DNA from: Acanthacorydalis orientalis
Taxonomy: Eukaryota > Arthropoda > Insecta > Megaloptera > Corydalidae
Assembly (NCBI GenBank): GCA_034766995.1
Contig: CM068319.1
Location: 18,749,422-18,813,421, forward strand
Direction of reading: 5' to 3'
Length of the DNA: 64,000 bases
A program made the translations under genes and the position numbers. The notes under the pieces were generated by a model. The model was not told the origin of the DNA. It saw nothing but the letters and a program-made list of their open reading frames with translations, and ran no database searches. Shown piece after piece: positions 11,453 to 24,239 of the stretch; the first letter of the stretch is position 1, and each line of letters starts with the position of its first letter.

Positions 11453-12710
11453 CATGAGGGTGATTTGAAAAGTTCGCGGCCTAACATATAAGTGACGGTA
11501 ATATTTTAAATATTTGTGGAGCATTATAAAGCAATATCTACCTTATACATAACTTCAAAGTCTATAAATAGTGTGACAAGCAGTTTATTGCAAACAATTA
11601 TTTAAATAAAGCTCTTTTTGTGTCGTTGTTGAAATGGACAAAGTTGAATATCGTGTGGTGATAAAGATTTTTGTCAAAAAAGGTTTAACTCCAACAGAAA
11701 TCTTTAATGAGATAAAAATGTACTGGGTGATAGTGAACCTTCGTAAAAAACCGTAAATAAGTGGGCAGCTGTATTTAAATGTGGTCGTGCAAGCTTAGAA
11801 GATAACCCGTGCAGTGGACGTCCGAAAACTGCAACGACAGAAGAAATCATCCACAAAGTGCACGATAGTGTCTTACAAGATCGGCGATTGAAGGTATCCG
11901 AAATTGATGAGGTTGTGGGTGTCTCAGACGAACGCGTGTATCACACCCTAACTGAATGAAAAATCTATCAGCAAGATGGGTGACGCGTTTTCTGACAATG
12001 GATCATAAACGCATTCGAGTACAAATTTCCCTACCCAGTTTGGATCGATTTAAAAGAGATACGACTGATTTTATTCGGTGATGTTTGATCACACATGAGA
12101 TTTGGATTCAGCATTGCACTCCAGAGTCAAAACTACAATCTAAAGTCAAAACTAAAAGAAAGCAAAATCAGTGTTATCCGCTGGAAAAGTTATGGCTTCA
12201 TTTTTTTGAAATGATAAAGGGATCCTGCTAATTGACTACTTTCCAAAGGCTCAAACTATAACAGGAAAGTATTATGCTAAACTTTTGGATTGACTCGATC
12301 AAACAAATGTTAGGTTTATTAAAGAAAAAAATCATTTTCCATCAGGACAATCCACATCTTCAAACAAGTACTGTATCCATGGCAAAACTCGCTTAATTGA
12401 AGTACGACTTGCTGCCCCATTCATGCTATTCTCCAGATTTGACCCTCTCAGATTTCCATCTGATCCCAAAACTTAAAAAAATCCTTGGTGGTAGTCGATT
12501 TTCATCAGATGAAAAATGATAGCAACAGTGAATCGATATTTTGAGGATCTCCAAGAAAAGGATTTCCAGGATGGCATAAAAGCTCTGAAGCATCGCTAGA
12601 TGAAGTGCATTGAAGTTCAGGGGATCGTATTGAAAAATAAAAGTAATTTAAAAACACAAATTATATTCTTTCATAGTTATGCCGCGAAATTTTCAAATTA
12701 CCCTCTTGAA
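11453..12710 (+). mobile_element. near-full-length, inactive mariner element
   Basis: The ends are inverted repeats. GAGGGTGATTTG at 11456 matches CAAATTACCCTC at 12694-12705 (reverse-complement view), and the match runs about 25 bases with two differences to the GCGGC block. TA dinucleotides flank the copy (11451-11452 and 12711-12712), as expected for Tc1/mariner target duplication, and (TA)n lies on both sides. The span of about 1.26 kb is close to the usual mariner length of about 1.3 kb. Inside is a transposase reading frame from ATG 11634 to a TAA near 12640, with several stops and frameshifts. The copy inserted into a TA microsatellite and has since decayed. Confidence 0.9.
11634..12640 (+). 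pseudogene. mariner transposase pseudogene (Mos1-like)
   Basis: The protein begins MDKVEYRVVIKIFVKKGLTP and is soon frameshifted (near 11720). It resumes as KWAAVFKCGRASLEDNP, SGRPKTATTEEI and LKVSEIDEVVGVSDERVY, which is the paired helix-turn-helix DNA-binding region. The position of the first catalytic Asp reads His (ITHEIW, codon 12094-12096). The second Asp is kept in FHQDNP (12346-12348) and the third in YSPDLTLSDFHL (12451-12453). The last two are exactly 35 codons apart, the D34D spacing of mariners. Multiple in-frame stops and the lost first Asp make it non-functional. Confidence 0.9.
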
Positions 12711-12730
12711 TATATATATATATATATATG
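12711..12730. repeat. (TA)n microsatellite
   Basis: Right-hand remainder of the TA tract split by the mariner insertion. Confidence 0.85.
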
Positions 12731-13848
12731 ACTTCTAAAAAACATATTTTCATGTGGGATAAATTTAATTTTGTTAGTATTGAGTGTATCTATAAAAAAT
12801 AATTAAAAACATGATTGCCTATCTAAGATGTTAATTATAGAATGATCGAACTTAAATTGCTTTTATATTTTTATATCCACGCACTAAAAATATACCTTTT
12901 TTATTCGATATATTCAAAATAATTGTTCTTTTTCTCTGTTACTGTAAATACTGTATTCATAAGACACGCAATATTCTAATTAAATTTAATTAGTGCGCAT
13001 AATGTATATACGACATTAATTTACCACATCATAAGACTGGATATAATATTAGTAACTGGATGTAGTAAAGTTGTCTATTAATTAAATTACAATCAACTCT
13101 AAACAATCAAATTATTAATAAATCAATTACGTTCTTCAGAATAGTTATCTATGATCTTCCTGCGAGCACTTTATTTTCTGATTGATTTATTCTTATAGAA
13201 AACAAAATAATAAAAATATCTTTAAATACGAGCGCGTTCAAATGAAAAATGTAACAAAATGTTAATGGTATTAAATCGATTTTTCATAAGAATAAAAAAG
13301 AGAAAATCACTACCATTGTACAGTCTTTAAAATCAAAAGACTATTCTCAACACATTACGATATTATGCATGGCGCGTATAACGTGCATTAGCTTAAAAAA
13401 AGATTGGAGATTTCAGACAATGTTCCGGTCAGACGTCTGAAATGGGTGAGTGGTGAAAACAAATGATCGAAGTGGATGGTATGTATTATGTGGTAGATGT
13501 GAGAATAGTGAACATTTACGAAAGGATTATAAGGGTGTAGAAGATCTGAGAGATCATTTCGTAAATGAATTGGAACATGAAATATGTTCAGCGATGAGTA
13601 CAAAAGATAAATTGACAATGATTAAACTTAGTAATTATATAAAATAGTGGATCGGGTGCGTAAATTAGGGATATTAGTAAATTACTTTGATCCCTGATGA
13701 TAACATTTATTAAACATTACTTAGTTTTTACTTGGACGATAATGAAAATTATACAATTATAAAAGAAATGTTAGACAGAAATAATATTTGATTTAAAAAG
13801 TATATAAATATGTAATAATATGGAATAAAAGTTACATATTTATATATA
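12731..13848. other. gene-free stretch with one small unexplained ORF
   Basis: No recognised gene. A plus-strand frame at 13450-13647 (65 codons, SGWYVLCGRC near its start, then a charged helical segment) lies in a less AT-rich patch. Just upstream is the 12-bp palindrome TCAGACGTCTGA (13429-13440). I cannot assign it. It may be a transposon scrap or chance. Confidence 0.4.
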
Positions 13849-14397
13849 TTCGGTTGGTAGAAAAATAATTGCGGTTTATGACTTTCAAATTCATACACAT
13901 TTCAAGCTTTTTTGATTTTTCTAGCTGTTTTAAGTGCTCCAGAACTGATGGATGACTAACGCATAACTTTTGTGCAAGATCTCGAATTTTTGTGCGTGGT
14001 TCTGATTCAAGTAAAGCCTTCAGTTGGTCGTTATGAACTGAAGAAGGACGCCCGCGACCTTCTTCATCTTCAAGGCTCTCGTCCCTAGCACAAAATTTGT
14101 GGAACCACCATTTTTTTCTTAACAGTACCCACAACAAAAGCATAGTTCAGTTTATGAGCAGTTTCTTCTGCTTTACCACCTGTTTTGAACTTTATTTGCT
14201 TCTTTTAAATCTTTAATTCAACAGCCTAATTTGAAGCCGAATGAATAATAAAACTAAAGTTTATGTTATCGAAATACAGACCGAAAAATGCACTTTAAAA
14301 TGATATTAACATGAACACGATGAAATGACACTTTCATTAAAAAAAATTAAGGATAGAATTCAGAAAAAAACCGCAATTATTTTCCTACCAATCTAAT
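13849..14397 (-). mobile_element. internally deleted mariner (MITE-like), copy A
   Basis: The termini are TTCGGTTGGTAG (left) and CTACCAATCTAA (right), which match as inverted repeats and continue to the shared GCGGTTT block. TA flanks both sides (13847-13848 and 14398-14399). On the minus strand it keeps the mariner 5' leader and part of the helix-turn-helix domain (ESLEDEEGRGRPS, then DQLKALLESEPRTKIRDLAQ, SHPSVLEHLKQL). About 20 codons after that it jumps straight to the 3' terminal repeat, so the catalytic domain is missing. The leader has lost its ATG and the N-terminal frame is disrupted. At 549 bp it cannot move by itself. Its internal junction looks the same as in copy B at 46841-47369. 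Confidence 0.85.
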
Positions 14398-14699
14398 ATT
14401 TTCTATTTTTTATGCCTTGAAAATATTTCTAAACGAAATGTTCATTTTATTCGGCAATTATATTATTATTCATTATAATAAAAATATTTATTTTCAAATG
14501 ATTTGTCACCTTAAAGTATCCAATAAGACCTTTCTAATACTTTGTTACAAAGAAATGAAAGAAACCAGCAACTCTAGTTAATGAAATCGCATAGAGAACT
14601 TTCAGTCCGCTTTGAATCTTAGTATTTTTCTGTACTCTCTTAAACGTTTATTGAATCACCAGCTGGTGAAAAGCTCCATTTTGGTTATTTCCGTAGAAA

Positions 14700-14905
14700 C
14701 GTAAAGCGTCAGACCTGTTTTAGCTGTGTTCCTGCACCGCTTGTTTCTACTCAAAGCTCTGACATCTACTTCCAGGTTCATAATGATGCATCTACGTTTT
14801 ATCTCCAGTCACGAACACAACTATCTCTTTATTGTAATACGGTATCAGATGCTGGTCTCTGATCTCGAAACGCTTTCTGCTGTTCTTTTAATTATAAAAA
14901 TTCAA
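14700..14905 (-). pseudogene. mariner-type transposase fragment around the first catalytic Asp
   Basis: On the minus strand the sequence reads VTGDKT, a stop, then MHHYEPGSRCQSFE, another stop, then KQAVQEH. This corresponds to the GDETW..HHYEPE.. segment around the first catalytic Asp of mariner-like transposases (Asp codon 14801-14803). Both stops are TAG where TGG (Trp) is expected, which is typical of point decay. No terminal repeats were found nearby. The fragment is separate from copy A and appears to be another, older insertion. Confidence 0.55.
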
Positions 14906-15366
14906 TTTCAGTTTATATCGTTCGTTGACGATATCAAAAATTAATTCGATATTGATCTTATTGAGGACATTAAAAATAAAATATTAACGAAATTAAAAGG
15001 AAATTAAATTATATTTTTATTATAATAAAGTATAAATACTTATATATTCCTTCATGAATTATGAATGATTTATAAAATTATAATTAGAGACGAAAATAAT
15101 AATACTGCACTCTGTAAGAAAATATACGCAGATAGAATTGAATTTTTAATATATTATACTATTTTATATAGAAATAGGTAAAATTGCTTTAAATATATGT
15201 TTCAATAACTTATATTCTAAATTATTTTTAAGCTGAAACTTATTATTTTGTTTCAAAGATTTAATCTCACCTAAGTTTGTTACTTATCATCTTGTCTATA
15301 ATAATTAAGTGTAAATTAATTAGTTTTTTCTTCTTGCACCCACGATTCGTTATTTTATTTAATACT

Positions 15367-15402
15367 ATATTGCTAATAATTATTTTAAATTATTAGCAAT
15401 AT
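15367..15402. repeat. perfect 15-bp inverted repeat
   Basis: ATATTGCTAATAATT (15367-15381) pairs perfectly with AATTATTAGCAATAT (15388-15402) across a 6-base loop. No gene end is recognised beside it, so a terminator role is not supported. Confidence 0.9.
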
Positions 15403-16443
15403 GCAAGAAAATACTATAATCTATTATTTAAATAGTAATGAAAATCCATCCAATAGTTAAAAACTATATTTGTTTTAAGAAACGTAATAGTATGTTAATA
15501 TGACTCATTGGAAAAAATAGGATATAATATAATTGACTATAAAAAATAATATAGTTTTAAACTATATACTTTTAATGTGAAAACTGAACTGAACAGCTGT
15601 AAATTGACTAATAAATTTCATAGTCTCTTAAGGCGAGAGTTAAAATGATATTTTTTTAATATATTATTTTGAATACAGTCCTATATTGCTAAATATCTTC
15701 TAAATATTAGTGAAATATAAATAGATACCGCTACTTTGCTATGTAAATACATAATTAACATAACTAAATAACAATTTTAAAGTCTAATACGACTAAACTA
15801 ATTATTATCATTTTATAACCCTCGACTAATTTTTATAACTATCTTAAATCTTTTCATTGCTGTAAATAATTATTTACCTTTCCGCTAGAGTCAATAATAT
15901 TATATTAATATTTGTTTAATGTCGATATTCTTGATGTTTTTTTCATTTAAATAATAATAAAATATATTTTATTTACATAATACCTCAATGAACAATACTT
16001 CAAACTCAGTGTTTTAAGTTTAAAGTAACGAAATAAAAGCAATGTACCATAAGGATCGTCAGACAATATCAAAAAAAAAACCCAGAATTTATGGTTAGAA
16101 TTCAGTTTTTTATTCAAATGTGTTTATTGACAACAATGTATAAAGAATCAAGAGAAAATAAAACTTTCAGTATAATCTAAAGTTTTGAAAATTAAGTTTG
16201 GCATACATTCGTTTTTATATGTTCTGAATTTAAAAAGATTTATTAAATAAATATTTACTATAGAATATTTCTACATATTACAGAAATGTATTAAACAGAT
16301 TAGAATCAAAATGAACCAATTTTTTTGCTTAATTCTACTTAGAGCAGAGTTATTTTTATATTTTTTCTATTTATGTGAACCAATTAAAGATATTTAATAA
16401 GGAAAAACGAACATTGAAAATATTATGTACAAATATATATAAG

Positions 16444-16467
16444 TATATATATATATATATATATATA
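16444..16467. repeat. (TA)n microsatellite
   Basis: About 12 units. Confidence 0.9.
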
Positions 16468-17684
16468 AAGAATTATTCGTCGAATAAAAATACAAGCTAA
16501 ATAAATAAATGGTAAGGCAAAGATAAATGGTGTAAGCCTCTTGTATATAAGTAGATATTTTTTCAATAACACATTTGTGTTTTTATTGCATTTTGTTAAA
16601 TAAAAACATAAAGAAACAGCAGCAATAATAAAATATGTTTAGTTTTTAATAAAAGTAATAACTGAATGTTGTGTCTATGTAGAGAGTATTATATTTCAAA
16701 ATAGTTTTCATTGTTTTTAAATACTTATCTGAATAATAAAACAAGATAGAATAATATAAACAAGAAACTACTATTTGGTATAAAGTATGAGACAGACTAG
16801 TTTTATTTTATAAAACGTACACATATTAAATTTAAGTACAAAGTGACATACATGCATGCATACGTTATATTTGAAACAATTAACTATTTCGATGAGTGTT
16901 TTGTATCGTTTCCGAGTCGTTCTTTTGAATATGTGATAAATTTTTACATCAACAATAATGACAACTACACCGTATTATGAAAAAATATAAAAGAGCTTTA
17001 TTTGCACGGAATGTTCATTAATACTCGTGTTTATTAGAATTGCATCTCGTAAGAGTTAGTTTTTATTTTTTTTCTTTATAAGGGAATGTGTTCTTTTATA
17101 GCAACCGTTAAAGATGAAAGGACGAGGTCAAGATAATTTCATTTTAATAGCGACTTTACAGTAAAACGATAACATTCTTCGACATAATGCGAATTTTTTA
17201 ATATTTTACAAATTGAACGTAGATATTAAAAAAAATAGTTTTTATATTTCATTTAATTGGATTTTTAATTATATTTTTCTTCGTCGTTAATCACCTTTTT
17301 CTCAATATATTTTGTAAATGATGATTTACAATTAATACTTCAAATAAGAATTACTTTTGCATTGTGATTTAATCAATCAATAGTTTAATTATTTAATAAT
17401 AAATAAAGAAATATATTTCTATAATATATCACTTAAATTCACACAAGGATATAAGTTATACAAAAAAGACATTTTAAATTATATTTTTAGATGATAAAGT
17501 GAGTATAGCTTGCTCGGCTACTGTCTAATATATCATGAGTTAGAATCCTATCTTTAATGTCAACTTTCAAGAAATCGATTATCTCAAACGCTTCTGGTTA
17601 AGGAAATAAATCTTAAAATCTTGATGTATTTAGAAATTGGAGACGATACATAAAAATTATTTGAACACTGACATATCAAATATG

Positions 17685-17688
<4 letters not shown>

Positions 17689-17732
<44 letters not shown>
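17689..17732. repeat. (TA)n microsatellite
   Basis: About 22 uninterrupted units. Confidence 0.95.
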
Positions 17733-17734
<2 letters not shown>

Positions 17735-18299
17735 TTAAATATTCAAATTTGCACCATAGCATATATTTTTTATTAAAAAATGATAATCAAGCGATACATT
17801 TTATTTTTGTTAATATTAAATAAAAATTTAATCAAGAAAATAATGAATTATTTATATAAATAATACTGAACCCAGAAAGTTCACTATAAATAGTCTTATA
17901 AAATAATATTAACATACTAGAATAGAAATTAAAGATAAAGAAATAACATTATTGAAATACTGTCAAATTTTAAAACTTAATTAAACATTCAATAAACCAT
18001 AATTAAATAGAAATATAGAATATAGAGAAATTTTTTATTCTAATACACACTGTATTTCAAGAATTTAGTTGTATTTAAGTTATTATATCTATAAAATTAT
18101 TATCTCTTGACTAAATTTACTTCTATTTTCTTCTGTTAGAATTATAACAGATTGTTTACACTGTAATTGCACGAAATTTTTGATAAAGCTACATACGACA
18201 TAAAAAAGAATATTACTGAACATAAAAAGATGCGCTGAAGTATAAAAAATACGCAATAAAATTATGAGCGCCAAATTGTGAACGAAAAAAATTATTAAC

Positions 18300-18600
18300 G
18301 AGGAGACGTGATAATAACGATCTGATGTCGTTAATTAAGGCTTACATTGTTTCGATAACAACCGTGTAACGTCGTTAAAAGGACTTTTGTATATAGCTGC
18401 AAGTTATTCATTTAGACATGGCTGCGACGACAAATTCTGTAAAAGTTTTGTCCAAATACATAACGACACTATAAAAGTTTCTCCCGTAATAAAAATGTAC
18501 AAAATAGTCACAGGCTCGCATACGATCCGGAGTGAGGAAATAAAACATAATAATGTATTATCCTGCTGAGTTCTGTATCGCACAAAACAATGGTTGTAAA
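18300..18600. other. GC-richer island
   Basis: About 300 bases with visibly more G and C than the flanks, including a TAATTA core (GTCGTTAATTAAGG near 18330). Opposite-strand frames of about 60 codons are both open, which is what a compositional island gives by chance. It is a candidate conserved non-coding element; no function is shown. Confidence 0.25.
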
Positions 18601-18635
18601 TAATCATGTTTATCTTATTTTATGATTTTCGTACA

Positions 18636-18666
18636 TACACACACACACACGTACGCCTACATACAC

Positions 18667-18699
<33 letters not shown>
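18636..18699. repeat. (CA)n ... (TA)n compound microsatellite
   Basis: CA units, then an ACGTAC-rich spacer, then about 14 TA units. Confidence 0.9.
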
Positions 18700-18702
<3 letters not shown>

Positions 18703-19569
18703 TTTATGATTTAGTTCAAAAAAAATAACCTGACTGGTAAACATATATTGAATAAAACATTACTACTAAAGTAATAAAAGTGAATAATTTATGTTGTTTT
18801 TTTTTAGGTTCTGAATTTATTGTGGGATATTAATGACAAAGTTTATGATAGAATAAAAATCACATCAAACAACGATCACTTTCTAACTCATTAAATAATA
18901 ATCTTAAGCCTATGACAAACAACAGTGAACATATTTAATATAACATTTAATCCTAGATAATTTACTTTTACGTTATACAGTTGATCTTTTCAACCAAGGG
19001 TTTTAGTTTTTCATTTTAGTATAATAACTACATAAATAAAATTCTCAGTAGCTAAATTACTATCCCTAAAGAGGTCACTGTGCTGTTTATATCCAAATAA
19101 ATTTCAGTACAGAATAATTTGTGTAAATATTAATAATGCATAAGTTAGTTTACCTTACAATAAGTGCTATTAATAGTGCTACAATAGTGCTATTAATTAG
19201 TGCCACTAGTATGAATTTGTTAAATATACATAGTGATTAATAAAAGCATTTTAAATTAAATTTAGTAGATAATGGTAAAAAAAATTATTTTTGAATAAAA
19301 TTAGATGTAAATTATTTACGATGATTTATGTAATTTTTCTCTACCGTGTTTAAATAAAACATCGAATTCAATCTCATATTTATGAAAATAAGAAATGCTA
19401 GGTCACACAAATAATAAATATAATTTTATTATTTTATATAATACTAGTATCAAAAAGAAAACAGACTCGAGTGCTCGTTTCAAAATCTCTCTTATCTTTT
19501 CAAAAGCTTTCAATATTTTATAGTAGTTTCCATTTTGGTACACACATGTAACCTTTAAATTCTCCAATG

Positions 19570-19608
19570 CACACACACATATACATATATATGTGTGTGT
19601 GTATGTAT
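19570..19608. repeat. self-complementary (CA)n(TA)n(TG)n block
   Basis: CA units, a TACATATATA core and TG units form a nearly perfect palindrome. Confidence 0.85.
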
Positions 19609-21370
19609 ATTTACAACTTTTAGAATTAAATATTTATTTTGAACTGAAATTCTTATATTAATATTAAATTTCTTACCATTATTACCCTACACCTTACAAT
19701 TGTAAATTCAAATTATAATTTTAAATTCATCATTTTCATCTCAAATAATTATACATTATTTTAATATTATATTAATAAGATAAAATTACTTTACAAATCA
19801 TGTCATTCAAGAGAGTATGTAATCGTATACAAACATGCTTACTTATAGGACTATCATATCCAGTTCCAATTTCTCAGAAAAGAAAATTCGTTGATATTCA
19901 AGGACCTGTCATTCTAAACTCATTCTATTTACGATCATGTGCCCTCGATCAATTACACCTTCGTGTTTATGACGTTTATGTCGCTGGAACGAATGTTATA
20001 ATTATACGAGATATATAATATATAAACGGTTTCCAGCTCAGCCCTCGGCAGTTTATTAATGTTTAAACATATCAAATTGATCACACTGAAAATTTCAAGA
20101 TTATCAAATTACATGTATTCTTTTCATACTCGTATGTATTTTTTCCAGTTATCTTTCTATGGTAAACAATGGACGTACTATAAAATAAAATGTGTATTTT
20201 AACTGAATAATTCCGTTGAAGATTAATTGAAAAAAACAAAAACAACATGCTTGTCTTATTTGAAATATAATTATTTTTAAATCTTAGATAAAATGTTAGT
20301 GCAGTTATATAAAGAATTATTCATCATTAAAAAATGAGAATATTAAACAACTACTTGTAAATATTTTTAAGCCAGTCGTAGCTATAGCCGTTTGCATTAT
20401 ATTTAAATTCATTTACAAAAATTAATTATTTACCCTTCAGATTCTATAAAAATGCTAATTGGTTATTTTTCATTTTGATCATAACTTGCATGATGGCGAC
20501 TGGATCGATGGAATCGATTCTATATTCGATGGTGATAACATTATATTCAAAGTGATAAAATATAATAAAACATGTAGAATGTTTCTATATCTTAGGATTT
20601 TATATATTTTAATACTACTCTAGATTTATCTCCATTTTAACGTTCTGAGAACAATGATAGCAAACGAAATGCGAATAAGTCATAATCAAAATAAATAAAA
20701 AACAGTTATTGAAAATTTTAATAAAATTTTTTTCTAAGATTATTTAATGTAAACTTGAAATAGTTAATGAAATTATAAACCAAGATGAAATAATTAAATA
20801 CACTATTGCATATAATATATTTTGTGCTAGTCACAATGTTTAATAACGCTTTGTTTTTAATTATCTCAAATGGATCAGAAAATAAAATTAAACAGCAATA
20901 TTTAATTTAATTTTTGTTTGATCTGAATATTATTTAAGAATTTAATTTAAGATTTAACAAACCAGGCATTATTATTTTTAAGCGCATAGTAGTTTAGATA
21001 ACTCTGAAACATGAATTTACAATTTTAAATTTATTAGTTTAACTTATGGTACAACGGAATCGTTAACATTTGTTAGACATTTATGAGGTCGCGGTGTTAG
21101 AATTCTCAACAAATATACACATTATAACATAAATATATTAAATATTTCCTTTTCCATTGACACGAATTTGTATAAGGAATAAACTCTACAGTAATCTTAT
21201 TAATAAAAAAAAATGTTTTAAAAGTTATCTATAAAGATACAATACGCCTAAGAACATTTATACATGTTATTACAGGTAGTATATTCGAAAATTAAACCAA
21301 AACTTAGATATGTCAATAATATTCCACATTATATAATTGGCTATGTTTTTTCGTTATCACTGAGTATAAA

Positions 21371-21383
21371 TACACATACATAT

Positions 21384-21459
<76 letters not shown>
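21371..21459. repeat. (CA)n(TA)n compound microsatellite
   Basis: About 9 CA units followed directly by about 29 TA units. Confidence 0.95.
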
Positions 21460-21465
<6 letters not shown>

Positions 21466-21793
21466 TGATCTGATGTTTCTATATTACAGGATAATTATGT
21501 TGGCAGTAATTTATAATTTATCAAACACGTTGTCTACGAAAAAGAAATTCGAGATGAGTACATCTGTTGTATTCGTTCATACTGAAGTTTCTTTTTATTC
21601 ACTTGTTGCTATTATAATAGTTATCTTGCAATCTTAGTTACTCGATTACTCTAAGCTTTTACCACTACAATTAACAACAAAGGTCGGTTGATAATTGAGG
21701 TAAAAGCAACAAGTGTATAAAAGCATAAAAAGTCATAATAAACAATTTGATCAACCACAAAACTTACTAAAATATAATTTAATGTATTTTTTG

Positions 21794-21796
<3 letters not shown>

Positions 21797-21842
<46 letters not shown>

Positions 21843-21860
21843 TATATAGAGAGAGAGAAA
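21797..21860. repeat. (TA)n(GA)n compound microsatellite
   Basis: About 20 TA units, an AAATATATA break, then GA units. Confidence 0.9.
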
Positions 21861-22747
21861 CGTTTTTATAAATACTGACATAATATTTATAAATTTGGAA
21901 GAATATTAACAAAATATTTGTAATCATTAAAAATGTACATTCAAAATAATAGAATAATCATATTTTTTTAAGTATTACAATAAAACTATTATATAATATT
22001 TTGTTTCACACTAATTTGTTTTACTAGTTATAGTATAATAATAATAAAAACAAAATAATAGATTTTTTTCTTCAACTTATTTGAAAATCACAATTAGGTA
22101 GGAATGATTTCGGTTTTAATAATTTAATAAATAAAAATATATTTCAATTAAATGTTATTTTATTGCGTATTTGAATTTTTCAAATTAGGAAACAAAACAG
22201 TAATATATTATAATTTATGAAATTTTCTTGGAATTATGAAAATTGAAATGAATTCCAAGAAATATGTATTTAATTTTTAATCGCTTGAATAAATAATTGT
22301 ATGTGAATAATTGTTTTTCAAAACATGAAACATATATAATATTAAATAAATGATTTATGTACAAAATAATTTTCAGGAAAACATTAATATTAAAAAAAAA
22401 CATTCATTATTTAAATTTATTTAAAACAATATAAATAAATGTTACTGCAAGCTAATCGAATTAAAAAAAAGTATTGGTAAATTAAATGTTGTGGGTTAAT
22501 ATAATTCACCACAACATGGATTATTTTTCTTTAAAATAAATATAATATCTTAAATAAAATCAAATTATGTATTTTTAATTTGTATAGTAACTTTAAAATG
22601 AAGAAGAAACTTTCTTTAATTAACAGTAAAAAAATAATTTTTTATAATTAAAAAATACAGAGTATATAAAATAAAGAATAATACTTTTAGATTCTTGGAA
22701 AAAATGTAAAAAATATTATTAAATCTTTCTCTCTATCTATATCTTCT

Positions 22748-22754
<7 letters not shown>

Positions 22755-22796
<42 letters not shown>
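22755..22796. repeat. (TA)n microsatellite
   Basis: About 21 units. Confidence 0.95.
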
Positions 22797-22802
<6 letters not shown>

Positions 22803-23699
22803 GTCCCTATAAGGAGAAAATATTATAAAATCTAAATAAAAACGAAATTAAATTTTATTGTATTTTGTATGAAAGTTTATTTCATTGAATATTTTTTCAT
22901 TAAATAAATAATAAAAGATTATTATACGCTTCTTTTTAAATTTGAAGTAATGAAGAAAAGAATTATTATGATTTGTTAATATTATATTGTTTAGCTGAAT
23001 CTCGTTAAAGTACTTTTGATATTTTCTGCTACAGATGGTTTTGATTTTTGAGCCATATTTTAGTAGCTCGATGTATACTCCAGTGGATTTATACTATGAA
23101 TATAAACAAGCTACCAGATGACTGAAGATTTGAAACTGGTCATACCATAATATATTAACAGAAATTTAATAAGATTTAGTTGAAGGAGACAATACAATAA
23201 CGAGGCCAGAGACACGAAAACACAATTACTGTCTTAAAACCTTATCGTTACTAAAAATATTTTTTTCATACATTATTTAATCTCACATGTTTCTATGTTA
23301 ATAAATATTAATTTTAATCTTTATATTTTTTTTCCTTAAAATATATTTGAAAATGTTATGAATTTGAAATATACTAACAGTTCTTAATTTTTGTCTTAAT
23401 AACATGTTCAGTCTTTTTCGTTTTGAATATTTCCATTACTACTAAATTATAAAGAATTACCGAACGACTTTCAAGTCAATAACAATTTGAAAATATAAAT
23501 TACAAGCCAAATGTTTCATTCAAGCGATTCTCTTCTCGACGAAAATGCCATTCGTAGCCACTGTCTAATTGTATTCAAACAAAAAGAAAAGTACTTATTC
23601 AAAAATGAACAGTCTCTAACTATGAAATAAAATACAATAACCGTACTTACACTGGAAAAAATAACAGAACAAGAGATAAAGTTAATTCGCATTCTAAAT

Positions 23700-24046
23700 T
23701 TAACGGATTTCACCAGTAATTGAGTTCAAGAGAAGTCGAATCGTCAGACAGGGGTATACATTGCGGTCTGGTGTGAGGAAAACGGGTAACGCTAGAGCAT
23801 ATCTATTAGTGAATGTCGACAAAGTTTCGTTGTGTCAGTTAGCAACGTGCGGCGATACGAGTACGAACAAAAGGCTTTCTCGTTGGATTTTACATTCCGT
23901 GACGATGTTAATAAATAGATCGTTGCGGAGCTTTACTTGTTTCATTAGTCTGTCGTGAAAATATAACGTACGGACGTTTAGTTCGAAAATACCTATAGAC
24001 ATAGTGAATAATAAAACACATTTAATGAACTGAGACAATTGTAAGT
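23700..24046 (+). promoter_or_regulatory. GC-richer island with initiator and splice-donor motifs
   Basis: The block has clearly balanced composition inside AT-rich DNA. It contains TCAGTT at 23835-23840, which fits the arthropod initiator TCAGTY with the start at 23837. GAAC follows about 29-32 bases downstream, near where a DPE would lie (one mismatch to its consensus). Further on, CAATT is followed by GTAAGT (24041-24046), a full-consensus 5' splice site. Together these could be a promoter plus a short non-coding first exon on the plus strand. Open frames of 65-67 codons on both strands show no known domain. This is inference from motifs only, and a conserved enhancer is an equally good reading. 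Confidence 0.25.
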
Positions 24047-24123
24047 GCTTAACCCTACTGGATATTCTATTGAGTGTTTTCCTTAAATTTCATTTATTTC
24101 CTTTATTCCATTTTAATTTTACA

Positions 24124-24179
24124 AGGTATTAATCTAATAAGTCATTTTCTCTTTATCTCCCTCTCTCCCTCACTCCCTT

Positions 24180-24232
<53 letters not shown>
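24124..24232. repeat. (CT)n(TA)n compound microsatellite
   Basis: An impure CT-rich stretch, a pure CT run (about 24178-24198), then about 17 TA units. The RTE-like fragment begins right after it. Confidence 0.9.
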
Positions 24233-24235
<3 letters not shown>

Positions 24236-24239
24236 TGAA

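Larger units (their letters stand above)
14906..23640. other. gene-free AT-rich stretch
   Basis: No gene was recognised over almost 9 kb. It contains a perfect 15-bp hairpin at 15367-15402, an imperfect repeat of AGTGCTATTAA-like units near 19160-19205, a slightly GC-richer patch at about 18300-18600, and the microsatellites listed separately. Open frames of 60 to 76 codons (for example 18387-18569 and 19800-20018, plus) have no motif. Confidence 0.6.
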
